A stretch of 64,000 bases of DNA. It comes from Cornus controversa (taxonomy: Eukaryota > Streptophyta > Magnoliopsida > Cornales > Cornaceae). Positions 42,589-54,180 of the stretch are shown in pieces. Made by a program: the position numbers and the translations under genes. Within the stretch, counting starts at the first letter, position 1; each line of letters starts with the position of its first letter. The stretch spans positions 12,932,001-12,996,000 of the forward strand of contig CM048847.1 of assembly GCA_026545225.1 (NCBI GenBank). The letters are read 5' to 3'. The notes under the pieces were generated by a model. The model did no database searches and had not been told where the DNA came from. It saw nothing but the letters and a program-made list of their open reading frames with translations.

Positions 42589-42850
42589 CACTTCCTGAGA
42601 TTTGATGTATTGACATGCGACTAAAGCTTTGTGAATTTTTGTCACCAACACCTATGGTTTGTGTCGTATGACTCGTATATAACATGCACCCCCTCCTGTC
42701 AAAAGTACATTGTGTCAAAATATTTTTTAATGATGAAATGACTATACTGCCCTTTGACTTTTAACCTAACCCATTTGAATACTAAAGTTATCCATTTAAT
42801 CATATTTAATGGACCAAAATACCCCTTTGAATATACCCATATATATTATA
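42572..42850. repeat. Possible single-arm MULE MITE relic
   Basis: Starts AGGGTAAATATGATTGACAC with TCCTGAGATTTG, resembling the ends of the 35817 MITE (CCTGAGGTTTG), and continues with ACTATACTGCCCTTTGA and AAAATACCCCT. No target duplication found. Confidence 0.35.
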
Positions 42851-44160
42851 ATATATGTAATCTATATATAATTATATTAGAGTGATTGTTTGGTCTGACC
42901 AATGCATGTTCCACGAGGAGAGAGGAGCCTTTTTCTCTTCTTTTTATGGTGTTCGGCTGTGCAGAGAATTTGTAAATATAAGCTTTTGTACAGAGAAAGA
43001 GAAAGAGAGAGAGGAGAGTTTAAGGGCTTACTTGGTTGCAATTGCGAAAATAGATATATGTTTTTAGTTTTTTCAGTTTTCAGAGAATCAAAACAGAAAA
43101 TAGTTTCTAATTTTTTCAGTTTAAAAATTCACTTGGTAAAACTACAAAACAGTTTTCAGAGAATAAAAACTCATAAATCTACTTGGTTGTATCTACAGTC
43201 CAATTTTTAGAGAACAATTTTTACTTTATTTTTCTTAAATCTAATAATGTAATTTTTATTAATAAGTGTTAGAGGTGCATTACTTTTAAACTAGTCTTTT
43301 TAACTTAATAAATCTACTTGGCACTGAAAATAATTCCAACAATTATGGCAAATCAAAGGAAGAGGCAATTCCATTTTCTTCAAATTAATGAATGAAGGCA
43401 TTATGAAACAAAAGGCAAGCTCTAATGGCCACTCTAGGTCTGCAATTATTCCAAGCTCACTTGGCTTCAAAAGTATAAAAATGATTTGTAAATAATCCCA
43501 AAGACAACCACAAGCGTTGATACAACAATCAAATGTAAAAACAATAAAATTGAGCATTAAAAAAGCAACCTAACAATCAAATTGTATTATTCTTGTTTAA
43601 TATTATACCCTAAGAATACAAAAACAAAACAGACAAAAATCTGAGAGCTTGTTGGCAAGCTCTAGTAGCCTGGTATCCTTGGAGAGTTGGGGAAGTGATC
43701 TAATAAAACCCAAAAAAATGATAAATCAGGAAATTCTTCAACATCAAAGTCCTATAAGAATACACTAGATTAGCCAAATATAAATCCATATATATATATA
43801 TATATATAATATGAAAGTATTGAGGGCATTACAGTAGTTACGGTGGCCATAAACAAATGGAGAAAAAAAGAAGGGAAAAGCAAGAATTTATATGCACAAA
43901 GAAAAAGAAAAAAATACACACTGATGTTACCCCTATTATGGTCTGAGTTTTGTCTTTTGCTACCCACATACATGTATTCAGCTAATTATCTAATGAGGCT
44001 ATAGAGGCTATACTGAAAATTTATTGAGAACCCAAAATCTCAACAGAGGAAGTGAAACAAAAGAAAAATAGGGGATGGAAAGCAATGAGTGATGGTAGTA
44101 GAAATGTCAAAGGGATTGGTGAGTCCTTAGAGTCAAAACCCAATAACCCAATTGCAAGCC
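42851..44160. other. Intergenic DNA, no gene recognised
   Basis: AT-rich; a repeated ACTTGGTTGTAT/ACTTGGTAAAAC motif near 43030-43190, a TA run near 43790. Short open frames show no family motif. Confidence 0.5.
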
Positions 44161-44537
44161 TAATAGGAAGTGTGGAGCCTAATTATACTGTACACCTTGG
44201 CCTAACTTTGCTGACCCGAATTTTTTAGAGGGGTATTTTTGTAATTTTACACTTTGTTATGTAGCTTTAGGAGGTGCCTATATATACAGTCTAAACTCTC
44301 TATAATTTTATCCCATTTTTCTTATAATAATAAAAATCCTACAACACCAAGAATGTAATCCTAGATTTTGGGTGAACCTTGTAAATATGTGTGTCTTTGC
44401 TTGCGTGTTTGATCTTCTTTTCTGTTAATTTTTACAACAACTAGTATTAAAGCCTCAGGTTCGAGTGGTAATGATGGGTGCAGAAGAAGGAAAGATCAGG
44501 ATTGAAGGAAAATTCAATGGAATAGATTTTGGGTTCT
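44161..44537 (+). mobile_element. Copia 5' fragment (copy 2): LTR, PBS remnant, gag start
   Basis: LTR 44161-44436 (TAATAGGAAGTG to TTTTACA), a degraded PBS (TAGTATTAAAGCCTC, 44442-44456), then a gag start with GKIRIEGKFNGIDFGF that stops near 44540 where another LTR begins. Same family as 24757 and 47345. Dead fragment. Confidence 0.83.
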
Positions 44538-45410
44538 TGTAAAACTTACAAGTGTTTGAAGATCATGTGAGAAATTTAAGCATTCTAAGACAAAAAGATA
44601 AACCACAACACATGAACATGAAGAATTTGTAAACTCATATTTATATAAGACTTAAGGCAAAAGACATATACACAAAATACATAAAAATTTCCAATCATTG
44701 AAGTTAGAACATATTTACAAAGCTAGGGTTTGTCAAAACCCTAGAGAAGGATTAGTTGATCATGGTGGGCTGGAAGCACTCCATAGACAGAGATGGTCTC
44801 ATGCTCAAGATGGTCTTCAAGGCCTTACAAAGCCCTCCTTTAAGCTTTCCCTCTTTAGAACTTCACTTTCTCTCTCTAGAATTCTAAACTATGCTCTCTA
44901 TTACAAGAATTGTGTATATTTTTTTTATTACATATTCTATATCTATATAACTGATCTGAGGCTCAAAATATCATAGAAATTCCGTGCAAGGCTTTATCAA
45001 AGCAAAATTAGACAAGTGGCAAGTGGAGAAAATATCTACAGAAAAATATCTTCAGTAGGTTTGGGCAATGCATCAAAGTAGGCACTTCGATGCATCGAAG
45101 CTGCGATGCATCGAAGTAGGGACTTCGATGCATCGATCTTCCTTCTTCTGTAGATCTTCAACTTCCTAACTTTTCGACTCCGGTCTTGACACGCCATTCA
45201 CTATTCCATGATGTAGACTTTCCATGAAGGATGGTAAGAAATAAGAATGCATTGTTGAACTGATAAAGGAGTCGAATTACGCCACATACTGAGTTTGAAC
45301 CAGAAATCATCAAAAACAAAAAAATAAGTAAAAATTATACAATATGTGCAGCAATGGGATCAAGATACATAAGTAAATGCGCTAGAATGTATAATATTCA
45401 ACGCCTATCA
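44538..45410 (-). repeat. Athila-like LTR, A-related, between Copia and Tat fragments
   Basis: On the minus strand begins TGATAGGCGTTGAATATT at 45410, close to the element A LTR start, and ends TTTTACA at 44538; 873 bp. It includes a CTAGGGTTTTGAC-type stretch near 44730 and a GATGCATC palindrome cluster. Flanks (GTTCT on the left, AGCAT on the right) do not match, so it is not a simple solo LTR; one side was probably lost by recombination. Confidence 0.75.
45069..45137. repeat. CTTCGATGCATCGAAG palindrome cluster
   Basis: Copies of ACTTCGATGCATCGA and GCGATGCATCGAAG packed within 70 bp of the LTR. Analogous to the clusters in elements A and B but with a different core. Confidence 0.85.
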
Positions 45411-47344
45411 AGCATGTTGCAACATTGGAATATCAGGTTCAGAACTTAAATCAAAGTTTGGCCCAATTAATCCAGCAAAATGCAAAAATCCTGTAACGCC
45501 TCCCTCCTATTGCACTAGTACCATCACAAAACCACCTCAGGCTGGTTAACCTCGAAGGAGATGAGGTATGACAAGGCAGTGGAGTTTCGATAGACGACAC
45601 AGCCCAGAGCCAAGTTCGAAGCGATCAAGAAGGGACCAATCCAATTTACCTAGCCCTCCCAGGGAAAGCTCGTGTCCAGGGGGAATCCAGAGTTTAAGGC
45701 CTGTACTTATGGGGACTCGGGATATCTAAGAGAAGTGTCCTACTATGATATGGAGATACAGGACCTTAGAGTAAAGGTAGAAAGCATGGCTCATGACATA
45801 AAGGGGAAAGGCCCTACTACAGTGGAGGATCTGGTCCAACAAACCAACCTCCCTTTCTCCGTTGGGGTAATAAACTATCATCTGCCTAATAAGTTCAAGA
45901 TGCCCACCATTGAAAGCTTTGATGGACCAAAGATTCGCTAAATCATCTAGAAACATACAAGGCTCTATTGCACCTTCAAGGAGTACCAGATGAAATCATG
46001 TGCAGAGCCTCTCCTACTACGTTGAAAGGTTCTACCTAATCATGGTTTAACAGCCTGAAGCTAGCATCTATACGCACCTTTAAAGAATTGCACCAATTGT
46101 TTGTAGGCAACTTTATTGTCTCCCAAAGACACAGATATCCCGTCACATATCTCCTAAATGTAAGACAGACTAAGGGGCAATCATTGCAAGACTATATCAA
46201 CCGATTTAACAGGGAGATGTTGTAGGTCGATGCTCTGGATGACAAGGTGGCAGTTACCGCATTCATGGGGGCCTTGATGCCTTCAAAATTGTTGTACTCA
46301 ATTTCCAAGCACCCTTCAGAAAACATGTTCGAGCTACTCATGAAGGCCCAAAAAAAACATGAACGCAGAAGATGCCCTTGATGTGTGGAGGGAAAAGGGA
46401 GATAATGACAAAAAGGCAGACAAGAAAAGGGGAGGACACTCAACCAAAGAGGATAGAGATCCCAAGTATGGCAGGACGTCACGGGCGCATAGCGATAAAG
46501 CGTTGTGTCATGATCAGGGATTCAATACATTTACCCCTTTAAACACGTCCATAAAACAAATCCTCCTCTACATCCAAGATGACCCGGCTGTGGTATGGCC
46601 CCCAAAACTAAGAAACGATCCCTCCCACGACAAGTATTGTAGGCTCCATCGTGACCATAAGCACAATACAGATGAGTGTATAGACTTAAAAAAGCTTATT
46701 GAAGTCTAATTCATAAGGGTCAACTGCATAAATTCATGGCCGACGATGAAAGGAAAGCACAGAACCACCCACAGGATGGTAAAGAAGACAACACTTGAAG
46801 AGATCCTCCATTAGGAGAAATTAGAGTTATCTTGGGTGGACTTATAGGCGATGAGGAATCCAAGGCTGCCCATAAAGCCACGTGAGAAAAATTAGAAGCT
46901 TTTTTGAAGAAGGCGAAGTAAGTACAGCGCCCACCAAGTACCCTCAGCTAGATGATTAAATTATAACTTTCTCAGAGGCTAAAGCAAAGGGAGTTCAACA
47001 ACCACATGATGATGCCCTTGTGGTCACGCTGATTATCGCCAATTTCACAATTAAGCAAGTGTTGATTGATAACGGCAGCTCTGCTGACATCCTATTTGTA
47101 GGAACCTTTGACTATATGAGGATTGGTAAAGAAAGGCTAAAGCCTACTAAATCCCCACTTGTTGGGTTTTTTGGAGAGAAACTTTTTCCATTCAGCATCG
47201 TTGACCTTTCGGTCACTGCTGGTAGAAGTCCCAAGCAAGTCACTAAGATGGTGACCTTCTTCATTATAGACTGCCCAACTATATACAACATCATCCTAGG
47301 AAGAGCTACGTTCAACGTTATGAGTGGGGGTTCGAGGGCTTACC
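45411..47344 (+). pseudogene. Element F: Tat-type gag-protease fragment, D family
   Basis: Plus strand, frameshifts and stops. Gag: YYDMEIQDLRVKVESMAHD, KMPTIESFDG (~45900), VGNFIVSQRHR, QDYINRFNREML; a knuckle-like region HDKYCRLHRDHKHNTDECIDLKK near 46630; protease VLIDNGSSADILF (~47060) with the catalytic Asp kept, and IYNIILGRATFNVM (~47280). It ends abruptly at ~47345 in a Copia LTR. No RT onward and no own LTR. A useful reference for the Asp lost in element D. Confidence 0.85.
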
Positions 47345-47570
47345 ACCGACCCAAATTTTTTAGAGGGGTATTTTGATAATTTCACACTTTATAATGTAGT
47401 CTTAGGAGGAGCCTATATATACAGTCTATACTCTTTGTAATTTTATTTCATTTTTCTCTTCATTGTGAAAATCCTATAACACCAAAGACATATCCTTAGA
47501 TTTTGGGTGAACTTTGTAAATTTGTGTGTCTTTGCTTGCATGTTTGATCGTCTTTTCCTTAATTTTCACA
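47345..47570 (+). repeat. Copia LTR, 5'-truncated (copy 3)
   Basis: Picks up at ACCCAAATTTTTTAGAGGGG, lacking roughly the first 50 bp of the family LTR, and ends TTTTCACA before a good PBS at 47576-47590 (TGGTATCAGAGCCTC). Confidence 0.85.
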
Positions 47571-47598
47571 ATAACTGGTATCAGAGCCTCATGTTCGA

Positions 47599-48060
47599 GT
47601 GGAAGTGATGGGTGCAGAAAAAAGAAATATCAGGATTGAAGGAAAGTTCAATGGAACAGATTTTAGGTTCTGGAAGATACAGATTGAAAACTATCTGTAT
47701 CAGAAAAATCTGTATCAGCCTCTTTCAAGAACGAAACTAGAAGACATAAAAGATGCTAATTGGGCTATTCTTGATCGGCAGTCTCTAGGAGTTATTTGAT
47801 TAACACTGTCTTTCAACGTCGCCTTCAACATAGCGAAGGAGAAGACAGCGGCAGGTTTGATGGCAGCCCTTGCAGATATGTATGAGAAATCCTCTACACT
47901 CAACAAGGTATATTTAATGCGGCATTTATTCAATCTAAGGATGTTAGAAGGTGCATCAATGGCGAGCCATCTGAACGTGTTTAATTGAACAAATCAGAGA
48001 CCCATTTGGCTTCACAAATGGTTAATCTAAAGGGAAGTAATGCTAAATTGGACGGTTTAA
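47599..48060 (+). pseudogene. Copia gag N-terminal part (copy 3)
   Basis: Reads MGAEKRNIRIEGKFNGTDFRFW and IQIENYLYQKNLYQPL, the usual start of a Copia Gag, to a stop near 47799; then, past the break, AAGLMAALADMYEKSSTLNKVYLMRHLFNLRM continues the Gag helical region. Ends near 48060 at single-copy-looking DNA. Structural protein in intact elements; this copy is dead. Confidence 0.83.
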
Positions 48061-48103
48061 AATGGATCCTAATTCAATAATGTGTAACAATGCAATTTGC
48101 CTC

Positions 48104-48105
48104 TC

Positions 48106-48165
<60 letters not shown>
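48104..48165. repeat. (GT)n(AT)n microsatellite
   Basis: About 14 GT units followed by about 17 AT units. No coding relevance. Confidence 0.95.
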
Positions 48166-48166
<1 letters not shown>

Positions 48167-49442
48167 TTGAACATCCATAATCATTTATGTTTGTATTTAA
48201 ATTTTTTTTTTGTTCGCCATGGCTATGCTACTTTCAATCTGCAACCGTTGTTGAACATCCATAATCATATATATTTTTGTGTTTGTATTTGTATGTGTGA
48301 GAGAAATCATTCTATGGTGGTGTTGTTCAGGAGAATAGAAGACTACATGGAGAAGACGCAGTGTTTTTTTGTGTATTTCTTTTAGGAAAGTAGCATGTGA
48401 AAAGAAAAAGACTTCTACTTTCTCACGCAAAGGTTAAATTTAAGCATGTGACGTGGCTATGCCAAATTAAATTCGGACTCTTTTTGGCCAAAAAATTTCG
48501 GTCACTGTATCATTATTTTTTATTAGAAAATTGGTCTTCCAATATGGGAATTAAAACTGTATTTGTTTAATCCCAACCAATTAAATTATGAATTGTTTTT
48601 AAAACTCAATTCTGATGCTGAACTTTACAATAATTGTGGGAAAAAAAATCTTCAATTACGGTGCCTAAGAGAATAATTTTGACCAAATCAAATCTTCAGC
48701 CTTATTATTATTATTTTTTTGTCTTTGGCAAAAAAATTACATTCGCTTTATTTTGTAAAAGCTTAAACTCTCGATCATTCTTTTACTTTGAAAAAATATG
48801 TTAGTACTGAAAATAACGAGTTTTAAATTTGAGCTTGGACTTAGAATATTGTATTTCTATTCATATAATGAGTTATTTCTATTCATTAATAAGTTTGCAA
48901 GTCTAATGAGAAATTACTAAAACTTAGAAAAATAAAAATAAACTCTTATCGAATCATGTGCATTAGATGCCAGCACAAAAATGTTTGATGTTGTAATTTT
49001 TTTTTTGGGTGGAAAAAGTAAATAGAAGATGGTATTTTCAATGTTTGACAGTTGGCTTGCGTGTAAAAAATTAGTTGTTGTCAATTCAACTTTAAAAAAC
49101 AACAATGGTTTATCGTGGAGATGTTGGCCACTTTTAACGCTTTGTTTTTTTGCAAGTGGACCGGAAAAAAAAAGTCAGTTTTGACATCTTTTAAGTGGTG
49201 TTTGTTTAATTTGTATTTAGAAAAGTTGACTGTCCACTAACTTTAAATTAAAATTCGCTGCAACGTTAATTTTTCTATTTATTAGTTTCACTTTAAGGGT
49301 AATCTTTACCTAGGTCACATATGGCATTTAAGAAAAGTAACATATTGTATTGTATTTGAAAATTGTTATTTGTGCTGAATATATATTCACTTCCACCTAA
49401 ATTTAAAGTGAAAATTTTCTTTGAACTCACAATATCAATAAC
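48166..49442. other. Intergenic AT-rich DNA, no gene recognised
   Basis: Only a short direct repeat, TTGAACATCCATAATCAT, at about 48167 and 48251. No family motif in short frames. Confidence 0.55.
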
Positions 49443-49806
49443 AGGTTCAGCATGAATATGTAAATATTAGGACAAATCCTAACGAGGTGTTAGGAGGAAA
49501 TTTTTATGTGAACCCGCAATATCAACAACGGGTTCAGTATAAGGACGTAATGATGACGTCTAACCCTAATGGGGTATTAGGAGGAAGTTCATCTCTGAAT
49601 TCATCAGATCAACGCTGGGTTCAATATGGAGAAGGGAGCATGGTATCACAACTGGTTAGAACCCAACCAGTTGTATAAATACCATGTCGGATAACCAAGG
49701 ACAGTGGGTAAATTCAGTTGAGCTAGATAATTTTGTGAATCTAGAAGAGGATGGTTATTTTTCTGGTATGGATACGGATGATCGAGTACTTTTTGGTTTT
49801 CTCTAA
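49443..49806 (+). pseudogene. Unrecognised terminal-exon-like remnant of a host gene
   Basis: An AG acceptor after a pyrimidine/AT stretch (AATAACAG, ends ~49443) opens a frame reading VQHEYVNIRTNPNEVLGGNF, then QYQQRVQYKD, then a similar repeat NPNGVLGGSSSLNSSDQRWVQYGEG, to TAA at 49676-49678. A second frame from ATG 49684 (MSDNQGQWVNSVELDNFVNL, acidic tail GMDTDDRVLFGFL) ends at TAA 49804-49806. Two-fold internal repeat (NPN-VLGG and RVQY/WVQY) and acidic C-terminus look like protein coding, not transposon. Probably the broken 3' end of a nuclear gene; family unknown to me. Confidence 0.45.
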
Positions 49807-50122
49807 GTTATTAACAGACAATGAATAATTAAATCAACCACATGACAATGTTGATCAACAGTCAATACCTTTTGGGTATGTTTCGGGTCTATGAGATGAT
49901 GTATTGTACAAATGTGTTGTATGTACTGTAGAAATGTGTTGTAAGATATGCATAAGTACATCTGAATGTACAATTTTTAATTTTGTATAAATTTTGTTGA
50001 TGTATAAAACTGTAAATTTGATTGAGTATGCAAATTTTGAAGACAAAATTCTTTTAAGTTGGGGAGTTTGTAGAAACCCGTTTTATTTTTGACCTGAGAT
50101 ATATATAATTATTTAATGATGA

Positions 50123-50127
<5 letters not shown>
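49807..50127. other. AT-rich 3' flank, nothing recognised
   Basis: Contains a near-repeat TACTGTAGAAATGTGTTGTA/ATTGTACAAATGTGTTGTA around 49905-49945 and could be the former 3' UTR of the preceding remnant. Confidence 0.4.
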
Positions 50128-50159
<32 letters not shown>

Positions 50160-50220
50160 CAGCAATATCTTGATTATATGAAATTAACTTTTATTTCAGT
50201 CTAATAATTTTTTTTTTATA

Positions 50221-50247
50221 GTGCCGTAGGCACGGACAATACACTAG
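50221..50247 (+). mobile_element. Helitron 3' terminus
   Basis: Hairpin GTGCC-GTA-GGCAC (50221-50233) followed 10 bases later by CTAG (50244-50247) and then T: the Helitron 3' signature. A related end on the other strand lies at 61889-61917, and both share AATAATTTTTT-TTTTATAGTG upstream. The 5' TC end was not found, so the element's length is unknown. Confidence 0.75.
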
Positions 50248-50286
<39 letters not shown>

Positions 50287-50299
50287 ATTTCATTTTCTT

Positions 50300-50770
50300 C
50301 TACTTAAAAGTTAATAATTTCTACTGTAAAAACAATTTGTTGACGAGACTATTTCTGTTAAGAAGAATGTTTAATTTTAATTTTAATACCACTTAAATTA
50401 TTTTTTAACTTAAAAGGAAAAATTTATGAATTTTTCAAATTATGTCCTCACACTTAATGTCATTTTTCACACCATTAAACTTGTTTTTTTAACACGGTTA
50501 ACGTGTTTCTCCTCCGACTTAAAACTTATACATTTTAATATTTTTTCAATTTAAATCTTCTAACAATATTTATACACAATTAAATTAACTTTTCACATAA
50601 TTAAAATATAACACTTTAATCTTTACATTTTGAACACTCATATTCACACATTTAAAACTACTTTTAAACAATAAAAGTCATTTTTCACACATTTAGGATG
50701 TAAAACTCTATTTTACTTTCTTTCAAAAAAAAATTTACCATTTGTATACAAAATACTGTGCAGTAGGTTA
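50300..50770. repeat. Duplicated noncoding block, copy I (first part)
   Basis: Homologous to 54955-56215: shared TTTGTTGACGA, TTTTTCACACCATTAAACTT, ACACGGTTAA-GTGTTTCTCC, and TTTGTATACAAAATAC. It continues at 51378-51545 after a MITE. No ORF; rich in repeated TTTTTCACACA words. Confidence 0.82.
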
Positions 50771-51377
50771 GAGCATCAGCAATGAGATAGCTTAAAAAAT
50801 GGGCCCCATCATTGGTTCGCTTGCTGCTTCGCCGGATTGAGCGAAGCTCCAAGCGAACCAAATGCTACCAAATACATTATTTTATTAATTTTTTGGTTTT
50901 TACTTTTATAGATATTCGTGCGATGTATATATATATATATGTATCATTTACTTAAATATCAATAACTTTCACTGCAAATTGAATTTTTTAATGAAACTAA
51001 TTATGTTAGAAAGATAATTTCGAGAGTTTTAATTTGAGTACCACTTAAGCTATTTTTTTGACTTAAAACGAAAAAATTATGAATTTTTCAAGTTAAAAAA
51101 GTATAAAAATTTTTAATTTAAATATGTATATACATAAAATTTTAGATTAATTTAATTGTGTAAGATTATTTAATTGTGTAGGTAGTGATAATCTAGAGAA
51201 CCTGGAGTCAAAATTTAGAGATTATGATGTGACTGACTAAAATTTAAATTTAGAAAACCTGTTGTGGAGTCAAAATTTAGAAATCATAACATGATGATGT
51301 AACTGACTAAAATATTAAGATGACCAGCTAAAATTCAAATTTAAAAAATCAAATCTAGTGATCCCATGGATGCCCTC
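50771..51377. mobile_element. Harbinger-type MITE with an internal foreign repeat
   Basis: 607 bp; ends GAGCATCAGCAATGAGAT and ATCCCATGGATGCCCTC resemble the 56415-57340 element. TTA precedes it (50768-50770); on the right only A of the expected TTA remains, judged from the uninterrupted copy at 56200. An inner segment (~50935-51095) is a third copy of the TTTCACTG-AATT-TTTAATGAAAC block found in the duplicated region. Confidence 0.75.
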
Positions 51378-51545
51378 AGTAATCCGAGGCTAGAATATTA
51401 CTACAGCAGACACACTTAGACAAAACAGACATCAAAAGACCAGTAAGTTTGCAGGTGATAATAATGAGTGGTATAAAGCATTCACGTGGGTTTGCAAGAG
51501 CATGCATCAGAAAACAGGAGATGACTTTCGTAGAGCTTTGATAGG
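51378..51545. repeat. Duplicated noncoding block, copy I (second part)
   Basis: Matches 56215-56370: CCGAGRCTAGAATATTACT, GGTGATRATNRTGAGTGGTAT, ACAGGAGA-ATGACTTT. No ORF. Confidence 0.8.
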
Positions 51546-51552
51546 CATGCTC

Positions 51553-51850
51553 TATAAAAGTTGCCAACCGCAAGCACATGCATGTACTTTGTTAAAGTAG
51601 TCTGTAATGGGTTAAAATAAAATAATAAACAAACAAACAAAATCTAAAGGTCAAATAAAATAATAAACAAACAAACAAAATCTGAAGGTCCTCTCATCTC
51701 TCTCGTACAAAATCTTACCATCTTCTCATTCATTCGTACCTTTTATATATATATATATATAAAAGTAGCCAACCGCAAGCACATGCATGTACTTGGTTAT
51801 AGTCTGTTATTATTTTAAAATAAAATAATAAACAAACAAACAAAACAGTT
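51553..51850. repeat. ~211-bp local duplication
   Basis: AGCCAACCGCAAGCACATGC and AATAAACAAACAAACAAA blocks occur at 51553-51650 and 51764-51850, with a perfect (TA)n between. Confidence 0.82.
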
Positions 51851-52179
51851 GTTAAGTATTTATTATTTATAAAAATAAATTTTTAGAGTAAACATGTTCG
51901 TTAATTTTTGTTTTATTTATAAATTATTAAAACACTTTTAAAATAACGCTGTTTTTAAATCTTCAAATCGTAAATATATCAATGATATTTTATTGTTTAT
52001 GTTTATTAAATTTTTTTTATCTAAAATGGTGATTATATTATTTTAATTAAAAATTAAAACTAAAAGTGAGAAAATAAAAAGAAAAAAAATTATAAAAGCT
52101 ATTGTTTGATACAACGATAAAAATATTAGAATTATTAAATGTGGACATAATTACTAATATACTTGATAATAAGAAATAG

Positions 52180-52225
52180 TTACCGTTCACTACGATTTCG
52201 GTTCCAATCCTTGAAACCAGAACCG

Positions 52226-52276
<51 letters not shown>

Positions 52277-52557
52277 TAAAACTCCTATAATGATTTTCTA
52301 TTTTATATATATAACTATATATATATATATATATATATTGTTATAAAATCATTGTAATAGTTATAATAACATTTTGTTATGTAAGACATTTTAAACAATA
52401 GAGTTATTATAACTATTATAAGGTTAAATACAACTCCTATAATAATTGAATTGAACCGAACTCATTTATTCCGGTTTCAAAATTAAGGAGCCGTTGCGAA
52501 TGGTTCTGATTCCAGTTCTCCCAATAACAGTAAGGAACCAAATCATGTGCATCCCCT
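52180..52557. mobile_element. Decayed hAT-type MITE copy with long (TA)n
   Basis: TACCGTTCACTACGATTTCGGTTCC at the left (split motif) and GTGCATCCCCTACT at the right match the 41446 MITE. Most of the middle is (TA)n at 52230-52275 and 52314-52339. The left terminus is missing and no target duplication was found. Confidence 0.65.
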
Positions 52558-52871
52558 ACTTGTTGGGACATTTTGAGTTGTGGGTAATTCTAGTTTTACA
52601 ATATAACTTGCAGTGTGTAGATATATATGTAACCCAATATTATTTATTTATTTTTTATGTATATTTTTTGCTCTGTTATTGCTGTATAGATTTGTTATAA
52701 CATGAACTTGACTTTTTATGCAATTTATTGTGTTATTTTTTTTATAAAAAAAACAGTTTAAGTTTAACAAACATGTTTTTCTGTTTTTGATTTTTAAAAT
52801 AAGCTAAATGTTTTTCCGTTATCAAACAACACTCATGTTTATAGATAAACAAAATTGTAACATAAACACTA
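52558..52871. other. AT-rich spacer, nothing recognised
   Basis: Short open frames without family motifs. Confidence 0.5.
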
Positions 52872-53487
52872 TGACACCGGACAGAATAGCAATTATTCTG
52901 TACGCTAGTGTCAACAGTCAATTCACAGAGAAGAAAGCAAAAGAATAGTCCAAAAACTCGAAACAAAGCCTCTGTTATTCAAATTATTATTCAAAATAAA
53001 AGTTTACCTCCATTCAGCCCATAAGTCGGGCTATATAGTTTAAAAAAATCGTAAATATCGGAATCTTACCAAAAATAATAAAATCTTAATAATCACGCCA
53101 AAATGAAATACGAAATAAAATAATTAAACTGCCAAAAATCTAACTCAAATCGAGTTCAGAATCATTGTTTAAACGACAAAAGAAAATATTACTATAAAGG
53201 AAAGAACAAACTAAAAATGGGGATTCGAAAGGAAAAACAGATGATTTTGGGCTCGAAAAAATATGCAGTCGAAGAAAGCTTTCCGAATTGAGATCATAAA
53301 AATGATTCTGATACCTGTAGCCAAAGTTATGGCCAAAATATTGAAACGCTCCCAAAACTGTCTCAATTAGGGATAAAATCACGGCTTTCTGCCATCTTTG
53401 CGCTAATCTGCCAATTCAAGATATCTCAGCGCCATTAATGTGTTATCTGACAGCTCAGCACCATTTGACTTAGATCCTCCTACATCA
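52872..53487 (-). repeat. Second copy of the 34964 LTR family
   Basis: Starts TGACACCGGACAGAATAG and ends CTACATCA; 616 bp. Homologous along its length to 34964-35565, including CAAAGTTATGGCCAAAATA. Flanks CACTA and ATTAA do not match, so it is probably an older solo LTR or a rearranged end. Confidence 0.82.
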
Positions 53488-53519
53488 ATTAAACGATAAA
53501 TACTAAACATAAACAATTA

Positions 53520-54180
53520 TCAAACGAGCCCAAAATCTAAAGGTCCTCTCATCTCTCTCGTACAAAATCTTACCATCTTGTTATTCATTCGTACCTTATA
53601 TATATATATATATAGAGAGAGAGAGTAAGTTTGAATTTGTAGGACTTTTTTATTACCTATAACTAATTTTTTTTATTATTTTCTTTGAATTCTGTGTACA
53701 AAATCTTACCATCTTTGGATTTTCTCTTATTCATTCATATATTCTCTCTCTCTCTATATATATATATAAACACACACACACACGAGGAAATTTGAAAAGA
53801 TAATACATATACACACACATGATCACTTTCTCTCTCCTCTTCCTATTGGTGGTTTTTTTTTTTTTGAATTCTCTGTTATTTTATGTATATATAGGAATAA
53901 GTTTAAAAAGATAATACGTACACACACATGATCACTTTCTCTCTCCTCTTTCTGTGGCTTGCAGCCGGCTTTTTATTACCTGTAGCTGATTTTTTTTATT
54001 ATTTTCTTTGGATTCTCTTATTCTTTCGTACCTTCTCTGTAGGTATATATATACACGTGATCACTTTCTCTCTTCTCTCTAACTGTAGCTGACTTTTTAT
54101 TACTTGTAGCTGACTTATTATTTTTATTTTATTATTTTTTCATTATTCTATTACTCTACAACACTTTTAACTATACTCCA
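53520..54180. repeat. Array of CTCTCTCGTACAAAATCTTACCATC-type repeats
   Basis: Blocks with ACAAAATCTTACCATCT and ATTCATTCGTACC recur at ~51675, 53545 and 53698, weakly near 59660; ATGATCACTTTCTCTCTCCTC recurs at 53819 and 53928. GTAGCTGA-TTTTTTATTA is also repeated. No ORF; origin unknown. Confidence 0.65.

Noticed and set aside
42882..43210. Overlapping ORFs near 42.9-43.2 kb as genes
   Set aside because: Low-complexity GAGAGA-encoded Glu/Arg and no conserved domain.
44538..45410. Clean solo LTR of element A's family
   Set aside because: Ends are TG...CA but flanking 5-mers differ and the flanks are two unrelated elements; also only ~873 bp against 1511 bp.
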